DNA of 64,000 nt, taken from NCBI GenBank assembly GCA_048499455.1, contig JASNZV010000022.1, positions 62,001-126,000 on the forward strand. Reading direction: 5' to 3'. Positions 1 through 8,805 of this stretch are shown piece by piece. Source of the stretch: CFX5 sp023384495. GTDB lineage: Bacteria; Chloroflexota; Anaerolineae; Caldilineales; Caldilineaceae. A program made the translations under genes and the position numbers. The first letter of the stretch is position 1. Each line of letters starts with the position of its first letter. The notes below the pieces were generated by a model that was given only the letters and a program-made list of their open reading frames with translations, did not search any database and was not told where the DNA came from.

Positions 1-515
1 GTGAAGGCCATCGTCTTGTTGTCGTAAATGGGCAGCTTGTGGCGGTTGAACTGGTTGGGCAGGATGTCGTCGATCTGCGCTGTGGTCAGCCCATAGTTGC
101 CATCGGCGATATACTCATCCAGCGCCACGAGGATGCCGCTGGCCGTGTATTGGGTCACATCGTAGTCGTCGGCCATGGTGACGGCAGGCAGACCGCCACC
201 GGCAGCGGCGGCGCGGATCTTCTGGTTTAGCTCCTGAATGTTGCCCTGGCTGATGCTGGTCAGGCTGATCTGGCCGGCGTGCTCTTCGCTAAACTCGGCG
301 GCGAACTGCTCCAGCAGGGCTGCGGCATCCCCGCCAATGCGGTGCCAGTATTCCACTTCCAACAGGTTGTCGCCGAGCGCGCCGACACTCGCCTCGGCGG
401 CGCTTGAAGAGGCCGCCGGCGAGGCTGGGGTCACGCAGGCGCTGAGCAACGAGAGCCCAGCCACGCTGGCGGCTCCCATCAAAAAGGTACGGCGCGAAAG
501 GGTGGATTGAGTCAT
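1..515 (-). CDS. ABC transporter sugar-binding lipoprotein (N-terminal part)
   Basis: This is the extracellular solute-binding protein of a carbohydrate-type ABC importer. Only about 171 N-terminal residues are present; the gene runs off the window start. The N-terminus has a twin-arginine-like SRRTFLMG motif, a hydrophobic stretch and a lipobox ending in LLSAC, so it is probably exported folded and lipid-anchored. The segment LEVEYWHRIGGDAAALLEQF is typical of the start of family-1 sugar-binding proteins. The ATG at 515 has a strong AAAGGAG ribosome site just upstream. It lies 59 bp downstream of the second permease gene, in the same operon. The substrate cannot be read from the sequence. 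Confidence 0.88.
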   Translation of the reverse strand, partial: MTQSTLSRRTFLMGAASVAGLSLLSACVTPASPAASSSAAEASVGALGDNLLEVEYWHRIGGDAAALLEQFAAEFSEEHAGQISLTSISQGNIQELNQKIRAAAAGGGLPAVTMADDYDVTQYTASGILVALDEYIADGNYGLTTAQIDDILPNQFNRHKLPIYDNKTMAF

Positions 516-574
516 GGTGATTTGCTCCTTTAGGGTTTGGCCAATTGAAGAGAAATGATGGACGATGCGGGGGA

Positions 575-1486
575 TCAGCCTTTGAGACCCGTATTGGCGA
601 TGCCGGCGATGAACTGGCGCTGGACGAGCACATAGAGCACAATGATGGGGGCCGTCGCGATGAGCGAAGCGGCCATCATCGGTCCAAAGTCGGTGGCGTA
701 TTCGCTTTGGTAGTAGATCATGGCGACCTGCACCGGGCGAATCGCCTCGGATCGGGTAATGATCAACGGCCACAGCAACCCATTCCACCGGCTGATAAAG
801 CTAAAGATGGTCACCGTAAACATGGCCGCCATGGTCAACGGGGCCAGGATACGCCACAGATACCCGAAGCTGCCGCAACCATCCAACTGGGCGGCCTCCC
901 AAAATTCGTTGGGCACGGTGAGAAAGGCCTGGCGCAGCAAAAAGATATTGAACGCGCCAGCCAGCGATGGCAAGATCATGGCCGCATAGGTGTTGTAGAG
1001 TCCGCTACCGCCATCCCCCCACAGGTCGTTGCCCCCCAGCAGCGGGAAGCGACGGATGGTGACAAAGTTGGGGATGAGTGTGATCTCACCCGGGACCATG
1101 GTCGTTGCCAGCACAAGCATAAAGAGGACGTTGCGGCCAGGGAAGCGCAGCCTGGAGAAGGCATAGGCCGCCAGCGCACAGATGAGCGTCTGCACTGTTG
1201 AACCCACCACGGCGATGATGGCCGAGTTGCGCAGATAGCGCCCCAGCGTGCCCGGCGGAGCCAGCCATGCCTTTAGATAGTTATCGGGATGCCAGACCTC
1301 GGGCACGATGGTAGGGGGAAAGCGATTACTCTCGGGTAGGTCTTTGAACGAGCCGAGAAACATCCAGACAAAGGGAAAGATCACAAGGAGCGCGCCGAGC
1401 ATCAACAGGGCGAGGGTGAGACGCTGCGCCAGGTGGTTGAACCGCCTGCCCCGAGGTATGGAGATGCTTTGCGTCTGCGCGGCCAT
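575..1486 (-). CDS. carbohydrate ABC transporter permease, MalG type
   Basis: Inner-membrane permease of 303 residues, the usual length for the MalG/UgpE class. It has an N-terminal membrane helix after a basic cytoplasmic tail (GRRFNHLAQRL), about five further hydrophobic segments, and the EAA loop around EAAQLDGCGSFGYLWRILAP, where the transporter ATPase docks. It starts 12 bp after the stop of the MalF-type permease and is followed by the binding-protein gene. No ATPase is encoded in the visible part of this operon, so it may share an MsmX-like ATPase from elsewhere or have one beyond the window. Confidence 0.92.
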   Translation of the reverse strand: MAAQTQSISIPRGRRFNHLAQRLTLALLMLGALLVIFPFVWMFLGSFKDLPESNRFPPTIVPEVWHPDNYLKAWLAPPGTLGRYLRNSAIIAVVGSTVQTLICALAAYAFSRLRFPGRNVLFMLVLATTMVPGEITLIPNFVTIRRFPLLGGNDLWGDGGSGLYNTYAAMILPSLAGAFNIFLLRQAFLTVPNEFWEAAQLDGCGSFGYLWRILAPLTMAAMFTVTIFSFISRWNGLLWPLIITRSEAIRPVQVAMIYYQSEYATDFGPMMAASLIATAPIIVLYVLVQRQFIAGIANTGLKG

Positions 1487-1498
1487 CGACGAGCTTCC

Positions 1499-2635
1499 CT
1501 ATTGGTAGTGAACCTGGCGGCTGAAGAGCCGAAACTGGGCAATCGTCAGCCCCAGAATCAGCAGAAAGAGAAAGAGGGCCACCGCGGCGGCGTAGCCAAC
1601 ACTGTTCGACTTTTCGTAAAAGTTACGAAAGATATAGACGGTGATGGTCAGCGTCGTGTTGAGCGGGCCACCGGCTTCGCCCCGCCCCATGCCTACGTTG
1701 CGTGTGAGCGCATAGACCGGCTCGAATGCCTGAAATGACGAGATGGTATTGGCGATCAACAAGAAGAAGGTTGTGGGCGTAACCAACGGCCAGATGATTG
1801 AGCGCAAGATTCGCCATTGGGTAGCCCCGTCGATGCGCGCCGCTTCGAGCAGTTCGTTGGGGATACTCGTCAGACCAGCCAGATAGATGACAATGTTATA
1901 GCCCAGCGCGATCCAGATACTGTAGAGGATCACCACAAAGAGCGCCATGCTGGGGCCGGCGGCCAAATTGGGCAACTGTTCGAGCGCGCCAAAACCCAAC
2001 CACTCGCCCACTCGCTTGGCCAGGGGAATAGGGTCCTGCAGCCAGCGTTGCGGCGGGAGCCCCAGCTCTAGCATGACCGCATTGGCGATCCCGACCCGTT
2101 CGTGAAAGATCCACAGAAAGACTGTCGAGACCGCAATGCTGCTGGTGATGTAGGGCAGAAAGAAGGCAGTGCGAAGGGCCGCGCGCCCTCGTGCGGCGCC
2201 CTGAAAGAGCAGATAGGCCAACCCAAATGCCGACAGGATGGTGATCGGTACGCGGCCTAGCACAAAGTAGATGGTAATGAGCAGCGTGTGAAGAACCTCA
2301 CCCACCACCAGTTTCTCATTGTAGTCGCGCGTGACAAAGCCCTCGCCAAAGAGACGCACATAGTTGTCAAGCCCCACAAAGCGAATCGGCCCAATATCCC
2401 ACCGCCACATGCTGATCCAGATGTTGTAGAAGATTGGCCATGCCTCAAAGAGCAACAAGATGCTTAGCGCTGGCACAATGTAAAGCAGGCCGGCCCAGCC
2501 GCTGGTGCGCCGAGCCTCGCGCCGCCAGCGCGCCCACCGACCTGCGCCTTGTGCCGATGGCGTCAGCTTCTCATGAAGGCGCGCAGGCGGGCGCGTCTGG
2601 GCTTCCTCAGGGGTCGCCGACAATTGCTCAGACAT
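1499..2635 (-). CDS. carbohydrate ABC transporter permease, MalF type
   Basis: Permease partner of the downstream MalG-type protein, 378 residues. A cytoplasmic N-terminal extension of roughly 45 residues, rich in Arg and Pro, precedes the first membrane helix (GWAGLLYIVPALSILLLFEA). The EAA motif is in ELLEAARIDGATQWRILRSI, followed by the conserved WP.. segment. Its ATG overlaps the stop of the upstream metallo-hydrolase gene by 8 bp (ATGTCTGA), indicating translational coupling. The family (MalF/UgpA) imports sugars or glycerol-3-phosphate; the specific substrate is unknown. Confidence 0.92.
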   Translation of the reverse strand: MSEQLSATPEEAQTRPPARLHEKLTPSAQGAGRWARWRREARRTSGWAGLLYIVPALSILLLFEAWPIFYNIWISMWRWDIGPIRFVGLDNYVRLFGEGFVTRDYNEKLVVGEVLHTLLITIYFVLGRVPITILSAFGLAYLLFQGAARGRAALRTAFFLPYITSSIAVSTVFLWIFHERVGIANAVMLELGLPPQRWLQDPIPLAKRVGEWLGFGALEQLPNLAAGPSMALFVVILYSIWIALGYNIVIYLAGLTSIPNELLEAARIDGATQWRILRSIIWPLVTPTTFFLLIANTISSFQAFEPVYALTRNVGMGRGEAGGPLNTTLTITVYIFRNFYEKSNSVGYAAAVALFLFLLILGLTIAQFRLFSRQVHYQ

Positions 2636-3482
2636 GGATGCTCATGCCATCATAGGCCACGCCGTAGCCGGCGCGCGCCGCCAGCTCAGCAAGCTCAGGG
2701 TGAGGCGGATTGCTGTGGTGGGCGATGTGAGTGGCGTAGATGCGGGCGTCGTCGGTCAGCAGGTTTTCGCTGCGCAGCCGGGCCATCTGCTCGACAAACT
2801 GGGCGCTGTTCATGTGCCCGGTGGAGCGACCAGCCAGGCCGAAGGTGTGGTCCATCACCACCACGTTGAAGCGAAAGCGATGCTCGCGCAGCGCCGCCCA
2901 GGTTGGCTCAGGCAGCTCGCCGGTGTCGGTGGCATAGAAAAGTGTTCGGCCACCCCCTTCGATGACATAGAGCAGGGCGGTCAGTTCGGACGCGTGTTGG
3001 GCGGCTACGCCGGTAATGCTGTATGGGCCAAGGTCAAAACGCTCAAAAGGCGCAACTACATAGGGCGTGATGTTGAGTTGCTCGCTTACCTCCGCATCGA
3101 ACAGACCGGCGGCGCGCACACGCTTGCCCAGCCGGTCGGCAATGCGGTTTAAGGCGCCTTGTGATGCTGCAATGTGCAGGTGGGGCGCACCCTGCACACC
3201 ACAATAGACACTCCGTGACAGCAGATGTGAGGCGTCAAGGTGGTCTTCGTGTTCGTGGGTTTGCAGACAATAGCTGATCTTCGCCAGCGAAATGTTGTGC
3301 ATCTGCGCTGCGGCCATCAGATCCGGCCCGAGGTCGATGAGCAAGTCGCAATTGACCAGCGCGGCGGAGCGCTTGCGCAAGCTTGGCCCCCCTTGGGTGC
3401 GCGCCCGTTCACAATTGGCGCATGCACAAAACGCGTTTGGGTATCCTTCGGATGCTGATGTGCCAAGAAAGGTCAACCGCAT
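2628..3482 (-). CDS. MBL-fold metallo-hydrolase, PhnP-like
   Basis: A 284-residue metallo-beta-lactamase-fold hydrolase. The N-terminal strand MRLTFLGTSASEG is followed by a CACANC cysteine cluster like the structural zinc site of PhnP-type phosphodiesterases. The metal-binding HxHxDH motif appears as THEHEDHLD and further ligands lie near DHTFG and ATHIAHHSN. PhnP acts on cyclic ribose phosphates in phosphonate catabolism, while relatives act on other phosphodiesters, so the substrate is open. It is the first gene of the operon, has a GGGAGGGGG ribosome site before its ATG, and overlaps the MalF-type gene by 8 bp, which suggests a role in handling the imported compound. Confidence 0.85.
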   Translation of the reverse strand: MRLTFLGTSASEGYPNAFCACANCERARTQGGPSLRKRSAALVNCDLLIDLGPDLMAAAQMHNISLAKISYCLQTHEHEDHLDASHLLSRSVYCGVQGAPHLHIAASQGALNRIADRLGKRVRAAGLFDAEVSEQLNITPYVVAPFERFDLGPYSITGVAAQHASELTALLYVIEGGGRTLFYATDTGELPEPTWAALREHRFRFNVVVMDHTFGLAGRSTGHMNSAQFVEQMARLRSENLLTDDARIYATHIAHHSNPPHPELAELAARAGYGVAYDGMSIHV

Positions 3483-3552
3483 GATGTTTCCCCCTCCCGC
3501 CCGCCAGGTGCACTTTGTCGAAGCTTCATAACAGGACTAGGATAGAGATGCG

Positions 3553-3606
3553 GTGTTAACCGGCAATCAACGGCGTGTTAACAGTGGGTAGAGGGTGTGT
3601 AAACAC
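3553..3606. promoter_or_regulatory. three GTGTWAAC repeats at exact 22-bp spacing
   Basis: GTGTTAAC occurs at 3553-3560 and 3575-3582 and GTGTAAAC at 3597-3604, each copy starting exactly 22 bp after the last. The array lies in the divergent intergenic region between the hydrolase/ABC operon and the caspase operon. Two helical turns between copies would place a regulator on one DNA face. Response regulators of the OmpR/PhoB class bind 11-bp-periodic direct repeats, so this could be such a site; that is inference. Confidence 0.55.
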
Positions 3607-3630
3607 GCCGGCGCTCGGTGATTATACTGT

Positions 3631-3659
3631 TTGTCAGGGTCTGGGAAATTGCATATAAT
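3631..3659 (+). promoter_or_regulatory. sigma70-type promoter of the caspase operon
   Basis: TTGTCA at 3631-3636 and a perfect TATAAT at 3654-3659 are separated by 17 bp, pointing at the caspase gene 68 bp downstream. This rules against using the TTG codon at 3631 as a start. A second weaker candidate, TAAACA (3600) with TATACT (3623) at 17 bp, overlaps the third 22-bp repeat. Confidence 0.75.
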
Positions 3660-3726
3660 CAGATTTGAGCATTCATCCGTACCCGATATTGACTTCGCCA
3701 TTATCCCATTTCCAACCGAGGTTGTC

Positions 3727-4806
3727 ATGGACAGGTTGCGGACTACGTTTTACGCACTGTTGATTGGGGTGGGGCATTATCGCCATGCCGACATTCCCCC
3801 CTTGCCGGCGGTGGAAAATGACGTTGCCACACTCGCTGACGTATTAACGCGTCATTGTGGCTACGAGGCGAAAAACACGATAATAGCGGTCGACCAACAG
3901 GCGACTTGTGATGAACTGCGTTCTCATTTTGCGCGGCTGGCGCAATCGGGCGCTGACCAATCTACTCTGTTGGTCTATTTCAGTGGACATGGGGTGCGCG
4001 CGCTCGATCCGCAAGGCCGCTGGCATAGTTTTTTCTGCCCCTACGAGGCCGACCTATATAACCTGGAACGTACGGCCCTGTCGAACGAAGAACTGAGCGA
4101 TCTGCTGGCCACGATCCGGAGTCGCCGGGTGGTTGTCTTTTTGGACACATGCCACGCTGGCGCCGTCGTAACGCTCAAGGCTGCAATCGCTTCGCCCCTG
4201 CGATTTGGATTGACCGATGAGGATTATGCTGCGTTGAGTCATGGCAGCGGGCGGGTGGTGATAGCATCCTCGCAGGGGAGTGAGTTCTCCTATGTGCGGC
4301 CCGATGGCAGGTTGAGCCTCTTCACCGATCACCTATGTCAGGGGTTGCGGGGCAAGGCGGCATTGCGCGGAAATGGCATGGTGCATATTCTTGATCTGTT
4401 TCATTATGTCAACGAAGCAGTCACAGAGCGCAATCGAGCGCAGACCCCGATCCTCAAGGTTCAGGATCTGGATCTCAATTTTGCGATTGCAGCCGGTCTG
4501 CCGGTTCGTAATGAGCAGACGCCGGATACGGTCGGCGAGACGGATGCGGTATTGGCGCGAATTCGTGATCGGATCATCCTCGAACCGGGCGCTGGCGCCG
4601 CTGAGTTATCTGATCTGTTGCGTACACGCTCAGCCTGGGCCACAAAGCGAAACGAGGTCGATCTCAAGCGACAGGAAGTAGAGCGACTTGACGCCGAGAT
4701 GCGACTGTTTGGTCCCAGCGATAATGATAGGGCGCTGCGTAATCGAGCGATCTACTTTCTATTGCGCACCTGTTCTGAATTGACTGCATCGACCCATGAG
4801 CAATGA
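3727..4806 (+). CDS. caspase-like cysteine protease with C-terminal adaptor segment
   Basis: A 359-residue peptidase C14 (caspase/metacaspase superfamily) protein without a signal peptide, so cytoplasmic. The fold starts at YALLIGVGHY. Catalytic His88 sits in YFSGHGV and catalytic Cys142 in LDTCHAG. After the protease domain (about residues 1-235) comes a helical C-terminal tail. Around residue 329 it carries FGPSDNDRALRNR, which resembles YGSSDNLRADRAR in the N-terminus of the next protein. I read both as members of one effector-associated adaptor family that couples protease to NTPase. The ATG at 3727 follows a GAGG site and fits the TATAAT promoter; an upstream in-frame TTG lies inside the -35 box. 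The next gene overlaps its end by 11 bp. Such proteases are activated by STAND partners in bacterial conflict or cell-death modules. Confidence 0.88.
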   Translation: MDRLRTTFYALLIGVGHYRHADIPPLPAVENDVATLADVLTRHCGYEAKNTIIAVDQQATCDELRSHFARLAQSGADQSTLLVYFSGHGVRALDPQGRWHSFFCPYEADLYNLERTALSNEELSDLLATIRSRRVVVFLDTCHAGAVVTLKAAIASPLRFGLTDEDYAALSHGSGRVVIASSQGSEFSYVRPDGRLSLFTDHLCQGLRGKAALRGNGMVHILDLFHYVNEAVTERNRAQTPILKVQDLDLNFAIAAGLPVRNEQTPDTVGETDAVLARIRDRIILEPGAGAAELSDLLRTRSAWATKRNEVDLKRQEVERLDAEMRLFGPSDNDRALRNRAIYFLLRTCSELTASTHEQ

Positions 4807-7800
4807 ATCCGATCGATGGCGATATGGACTTACAAGCCTCCGCAATCAGCTTGGCGTTGACCATCCTCAGCGACTAGAACTGCATACGCTTGAAGCGCGC
4901 CTTGTTCAAAACCTGAATGACGAACGCGCCTATGGCTCTTCGGATAACCTGCGCGCAGACCGGGCGCGCATTCTGGGCGCCCTCAACAAGCTGGCGCTCG
5001 ACACGCTGCATCGGAGCTTCAACGAACTGTGCGAGCCGCCAGCCGACGAGCAAGCCTCCCCCCCTGTGACAGGGCCTGGCTCCCCATTCTTGGGTCCGGT
5101 GCCCTTTCGCACTGACCATTCAGCGCTTTTCTTTGGCCGTCAGCCACAGATCGACGAGCTGCTGCATCGGATCGTGGTCGAAAACGCCCCCCTTTTGGTG
5201 ATCAATGGTCTCTCTGGCGCCGGCAAGACTTCGCTTTTGCGGGCAGGGCTTGTGCCCCGTCTGCGCGAACACGGGCGCTTTGTGGCCTACGCAAGCATCC
5301 TCGATAGCCCGGAGGCCGACACCATCCGGGGGATCCGCAACGCGCTGCCCTCGATCAACGAGCCGGCGCCCACTGAACATATTCTTCATGAGGTCGAACG
5401 ATACGTTCTGCCGCTTGGGCAACCCTTTGTGCTGATCGTCGACCAGGTGGAACGCTGTTTTGGTCTGGCGCCCAACAAGCAGGAACATCTGGAATTCTGG
5501 CGCAGCGTGGCGACCTTGATCCATGGCAACTTGCGGAGGCCCACTTCGGTCATTCTCGCAGTGCGTTCGGATTGGCTCTACGCCTTTCAGGATGTGGGGC
5601 CCTCGTTCGCCGGCATCCCTATCTTTAGCTTTCTCTATCGGCTGGAGCCATTGACCAGTGAGGCTGCCGGTGTAGCCCTCCGTGCGCCTTTGGAGCTATT
5701 TGGCGTAACCTGCGAGCCAGGCGTCATCGAAGAGATCGTCAATGACCTCCGCTATGACCGCGATTATGTCCATCCTCCACAGCTTCAGATTGTGGGGGAC
5801 GCGCTCTATCGCCATATGCTCACGGCGCGCAATCAAGACTCCAACCAGTTGACGCTTGCCGACTACCAGCAACTCGGCGGCGCGCACACCATTATTCGCC
5901 AGCATTTGTTGCGTATTGTGGAAGGTCTGGGGCCGAATGGACAAGCCTGTTGGCAGCTGTTGATCCGGCTTGCCGGCGCCGGCGATATTCGCGTGAGTCG
6001 ACCGGCCGCTGACTTGAGTGGAAATCTTCCGCCCGACCAGTTTGCGCTGATTATGGATCATTTGGTCAACAATGCGCTCGTCATTCGTGAGTTTTCCAAT
6101 GCCGATGCCTCTTCTGTTTATACATTGACTCATGACTACCTATTGGAAGAGATCAACAGTTATATTGCCCAAAATCATCAGGTCCAGGCGTGGCGGACAG
6201 CAGAGCATTATCTGAACGCCGGGCTATCGGATTGGGAAAATGCGCGCCAGCGAAACGGCGCCGAACTCCTGCTTGATCGCGAGCGTTATCAATATATTTG
6301 GGCCAATCGCTCCCTGTTTGAGGGGCTTGACGAGACGGGCAGCGATTTTTTAACCCGCACAGCCCTCAGCCACGGCAGTGAAAGTTGTGGATATTGGCTC
6401 AGCCGTTTGACGGCGCTCAACCCAAGACGTGGATGGGAGATCATTGAAAGGTATTGTTTTCACAAAGATGAGCAGACCCGTCTCGTAGCCTGCCATGCGG
6501 TGATCAAAGCGCAACGTAGCCACTTGTTGTCGCCAGCAGTCCAACACCAGTTGGCCCAACTGCTGGTTCACATCTTCCGTTCACCCGCCTCGATTGAGCC
6601 CCAACCATCCGGCGATCAGGCGCCGCGGAAGGGATCGGTTGCATCCTCCATTGCGCCTGCCGCACAGCGGCGTGAAGCAGCGGCGCGGCTACTTTGGCCC
6701 GTACGCCATGAACTCACCTGGCGAGACCGCGCTGGCGTCACGGCGGCAACATTTCTTCTCTGGCTGCGCGCCCATCGCGGGACACTGGCCGCGTCCATGG
6801 CGAGTGCGCTGGTGGCGGGGCTATTCATGCTGGGTGTATTCGTGGTCGGCCAGAGCTTGCGCGGCGTGTGGCGCGCCATGCCTCCGCTCTATGCGGGGCC
6901 TGTGGAGGATATGGCGCTCACGGGGGACGCAACCTATGTGGTGACCGCACGCGGCTCTGGGCTTGCCGAAGGCGCCAGCCTACTGCGTGGAGTCACCAAC
7001 AGCGACGAATGGCAGTTGTTGAGCCGTAACCTTACGACGCAACCGGTCAATGGCCTGACCGTCGTCGACGCCCCTGGCCGAACACGGATCTATTTGAGCG
7101 TTGAGGGTAAAGGCGTGTTGCGTAGCGATGACTTGGGAAAAACCTGGCTGCTTATCAATGCTGGTCTGGCTTCGTACGCCTTGGGCCGTGTCACCCCCGA
7201 CCCCGAAAACCCTGAGCGACTCTACGTAGGTTCGAAAGACCAACATGGCGTCTTCGCCAGCGACGATGGTGGAGATTCATGGCGGGATATAAGTGGACAA
7301 ACATTACTGGGCGCATCGATCACCAGCATGATATTTACCCGAAGCAAAGATGGTCTTCTGTTGGCCGCTACAACGGATGCCCGTGTGGTGGGGCGAAGTG
7401 CTGGCGATGCAGACTGGCGGCCCCTGTGGAGTTATCCCACCTCAGGAGCGGTTCAGGTGTTGAATGTCGATTTTGTCACCAATCAGGTGATCTACGCTGG
7501 CACACAGCGTGGTCACCTGTGGGCTTCGTTTGACGGTGGCGCTTCTTGGATCGAGCGCACCAGCCCGCCCAACTCCTTTCAGATCAATTCCATCACCACG
7601 CTCCCAGGCTTTTCGAATGTGCTCTTTGTCAACTCATTTGGGGTTGGTGGTAATTCCACCTGGAAAAGCTACGACTATGGCGAGCGGTGGGAGTCTGTTG
7701 GCGACGCCGACTTTACGCGCGATAGGCTCTCTCTGGCGTTTTCGGCTCACCACCCCAGTGTGTTATATGCCGCTGGTCTGCCTGGCTTGCTCGAATCTGG

Positions 7801-8803
7801 CGATGCCGGTAACCATTGGGACATTGCCTCCCTTGGCGCTCCGCTGGCCGCCATTCACAAGATTGCCATCAGCCCATTTGCAAACGGCCCTGTCTATATT
7901 GCGGTGGGGAGCTCTATCTATTCGGATTTGGGCAACGAAGCGGGAGAGTGGCAGCGCGGACACGGGCTGATCGGTGTCGTTGTGCGCAAGGTCACCCCTG
8001 ATCTTGCGCAACGAGATCGCGCATACGCCGCTGTATATCTACCCAATCGCTGGTCAGTTTTTGTCACGCAGGATGGCGGACGCACATGGGCGCCGACGGC
8101 TGCCCCTACTACGATCCCCGAGCGGTTTCTGAATGACGCCAGCGCGCTGGCCCAGGCGCAGACACCGCTGGGCGCGGCGATCTATGCCGGGTTTTATGGA
8201 TGCGGCATCCTTTATTCCCCCGATGGCGGCGTGAACTGGGAGACGGGTGGCCGTCACAATTGCGAACTGCCCAAGGAGGCGCCCAAGAGCGTCATCGATA
8301 TCGCGATCGCCCCCCTGGGGACAGATACGGTCTATGCGGTTGGCGATAGCACATGGTCGTATCGTAGTCACGACCGTGCTTTGACATGGGAGGCAACCCC
8401 TTTGCCGCTTACTCACGAAATCCTCGACCTGGACGTGGACCCGATGATCCAGGGGCGGCTCTACCTCGTCGCGGGCGCCGACGGCTTCTGGCGCAGCGAC
8501 GACGATGGACATACGTGGCGCCCGTACGCAACTGGGCTCGCCGGCAAGTCGCTCGTTCATATCGCGACGGTTCCGACATCGGCAGAAAGTCTGTACATTG
8601 CGGCCGCAACCGGCGAAGTCTGGTGGACTCGCGATGGCGGCGAACACTGGCAGCTTGTCTCGGAAAATCTGCCGTCTAGCGCTGTCGGCGCGATTTCATT
8701 CCACCCACAGCGTGGCGAGCTTGTGATAGGCAGCCTGCAAGGAGGATTGTTTCGGTATTCGCCTGGTTCGATCGCTAAATTGTGGCAAGTGCAAGGAGAG
8801 TAA
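4796..8803 (+). CDS. membrane-anchored STAND NTPase with ten-Asp-box sortilin-like propeller
   Basis: A 1335-residue signalling NTPase. Domains in order: an N-terminal helical adaptor (about 1-80, with YGSSDN at 46-51 and ending FNELC); a STAND-type NTPase of the nSTAND1 kind (about 97-440) entered by FFGRQPQIDELL, with Walker A GLSGAGKTS at about 138-146 and Walker B VLIVDQVE at about 211-218; a helical linker; one membrane helix at about 662-688; then a large beta-propeller to the C-terminus. The propeller has ten Asp-box motifs of the S-x-D-x-G-x-x-W kind (for example SDDGGDSW, TQDGGRTW, SPDGGVNW), as in VPS10/sortilin or BNR proteins. Basic residues before the helix suggest the NTPase is inside and the propeller outside. 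Overlap with the caspase gene and the shared adaptor suggest it senses an external signal and activates the protease; that is inference. Confidence 0.88.
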   Translation: MSNESDRWRYGLTSLRNQLGVDHPQRLELHTLEARLVQNLNDERAYGSSDNLRADRARILGALNKLALDTLHRSFNELCEPPADEQASPPVTGPGSPFLGPVPFRTDHSALFFGRQPQIDELLHRIVVENAPLLVINGLSGAGKTSLLRAGLVPRLREHGRFVAYASILDSPEADTIRGIRNALPSINEPAPTEHILHEVERYVLPLGQPFVLIVDQVERCFGLAPNKQEHLEFWRSVATLIHGNLRRPTSVILAVRSDWLYAFQDVGPSFAGIPIFSFLYRLEPLTSEAAGVALRAPLELFGVTCEPGVIEEIVNDLRYDRDYVHPPQLQIVGDALYRHMLTARNQDSNQLTLADYQQLGGAHTIIRQHLLRIVEGLGPNGQACWQLLIRLAGAGDIRVSRPAADLSGNLPPDQFALIMDHLVNNALVIREFSNADASSVYTLTHDYLLEEINSYIAQNHQVQAWRTAEHYLNAGLSDWENARQRNGAELLLDRERYQYIWANRSLFEGLDETGSDFLTRTALSHGSESCGYWLSRLTALNPRRGWEIIERYCFHKDEQTRLVACHAVIKAQRSHLLSPAVQHQLAQLLVHIFRSPASIEPQPSGDQAPRKGSVASSIAPAAQRREAAARLLWPVRHELTWRDRAGVTAATFLLWLRAHRGTLAASMASALVAGLFMLGVFVVGQSLRGVWRAMPPLYAGPVEDMALTGDATYVVTARGSGLAEGASLLRGVTNSDEWQLLSRNLTTQPVNGLTVVDAPGRTRIYLSVEGKGVLRSDDLGKTWLLINAGLASYALGRVTPDPENPERLYVGSKDQHGVFASDDGGDSWRDISGQTLLGASITSMIFTRSKDGLLLAATTDARVVGRSAGDADWRPLWSYPTSGAVQVLNVDFVTNQVIYAGTQRGHLWASFDGGASWIERTSPPNSFQINSITTLPGFSNVLFVNSFGVGGNSTWKSYDYGERWESVGDADFTRDRLSLAFSAHHPSVLYAAGLPGLLESGDAGNHWDIASLGAPLAAIHKIAISPFANGPVYIAVGSSIYSDLGNEAGEWQRGHGLIGVVVRKVTPDLAQRDRAYAAVYLPNRWSVFVTQDGGRTWAPTAAPTTIPERFLNDASALAQAQTPLGAAIYAGFYGCGILYSPDGGVNWETGGRHNCELPKEAPKSVIDIAIAPLGTDTVYAVGDSTWSYRSHDRALTWEATPLPLTHEILDLDVDPMIQGRLYLVAGADGFWRSDDDGHTWRPYATGLAGKSLVHIATVPTSAESLYIAAATGEVWWTRDGGEHWQLVSENLPSSAVGAISFHPQRGELVIGSLQGGLFRYSPGSIAKLWQVQGE

Positions 8804-8805
8804 AA

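Noticed and set aside
3631..3726. N-terminal extension of the caspase from a TTG at 3631
   Set aside because: The TTG is the first three bases of a TTGTCA -35 box that has TATAAT 17 bp on, and the extension has no family similarity.
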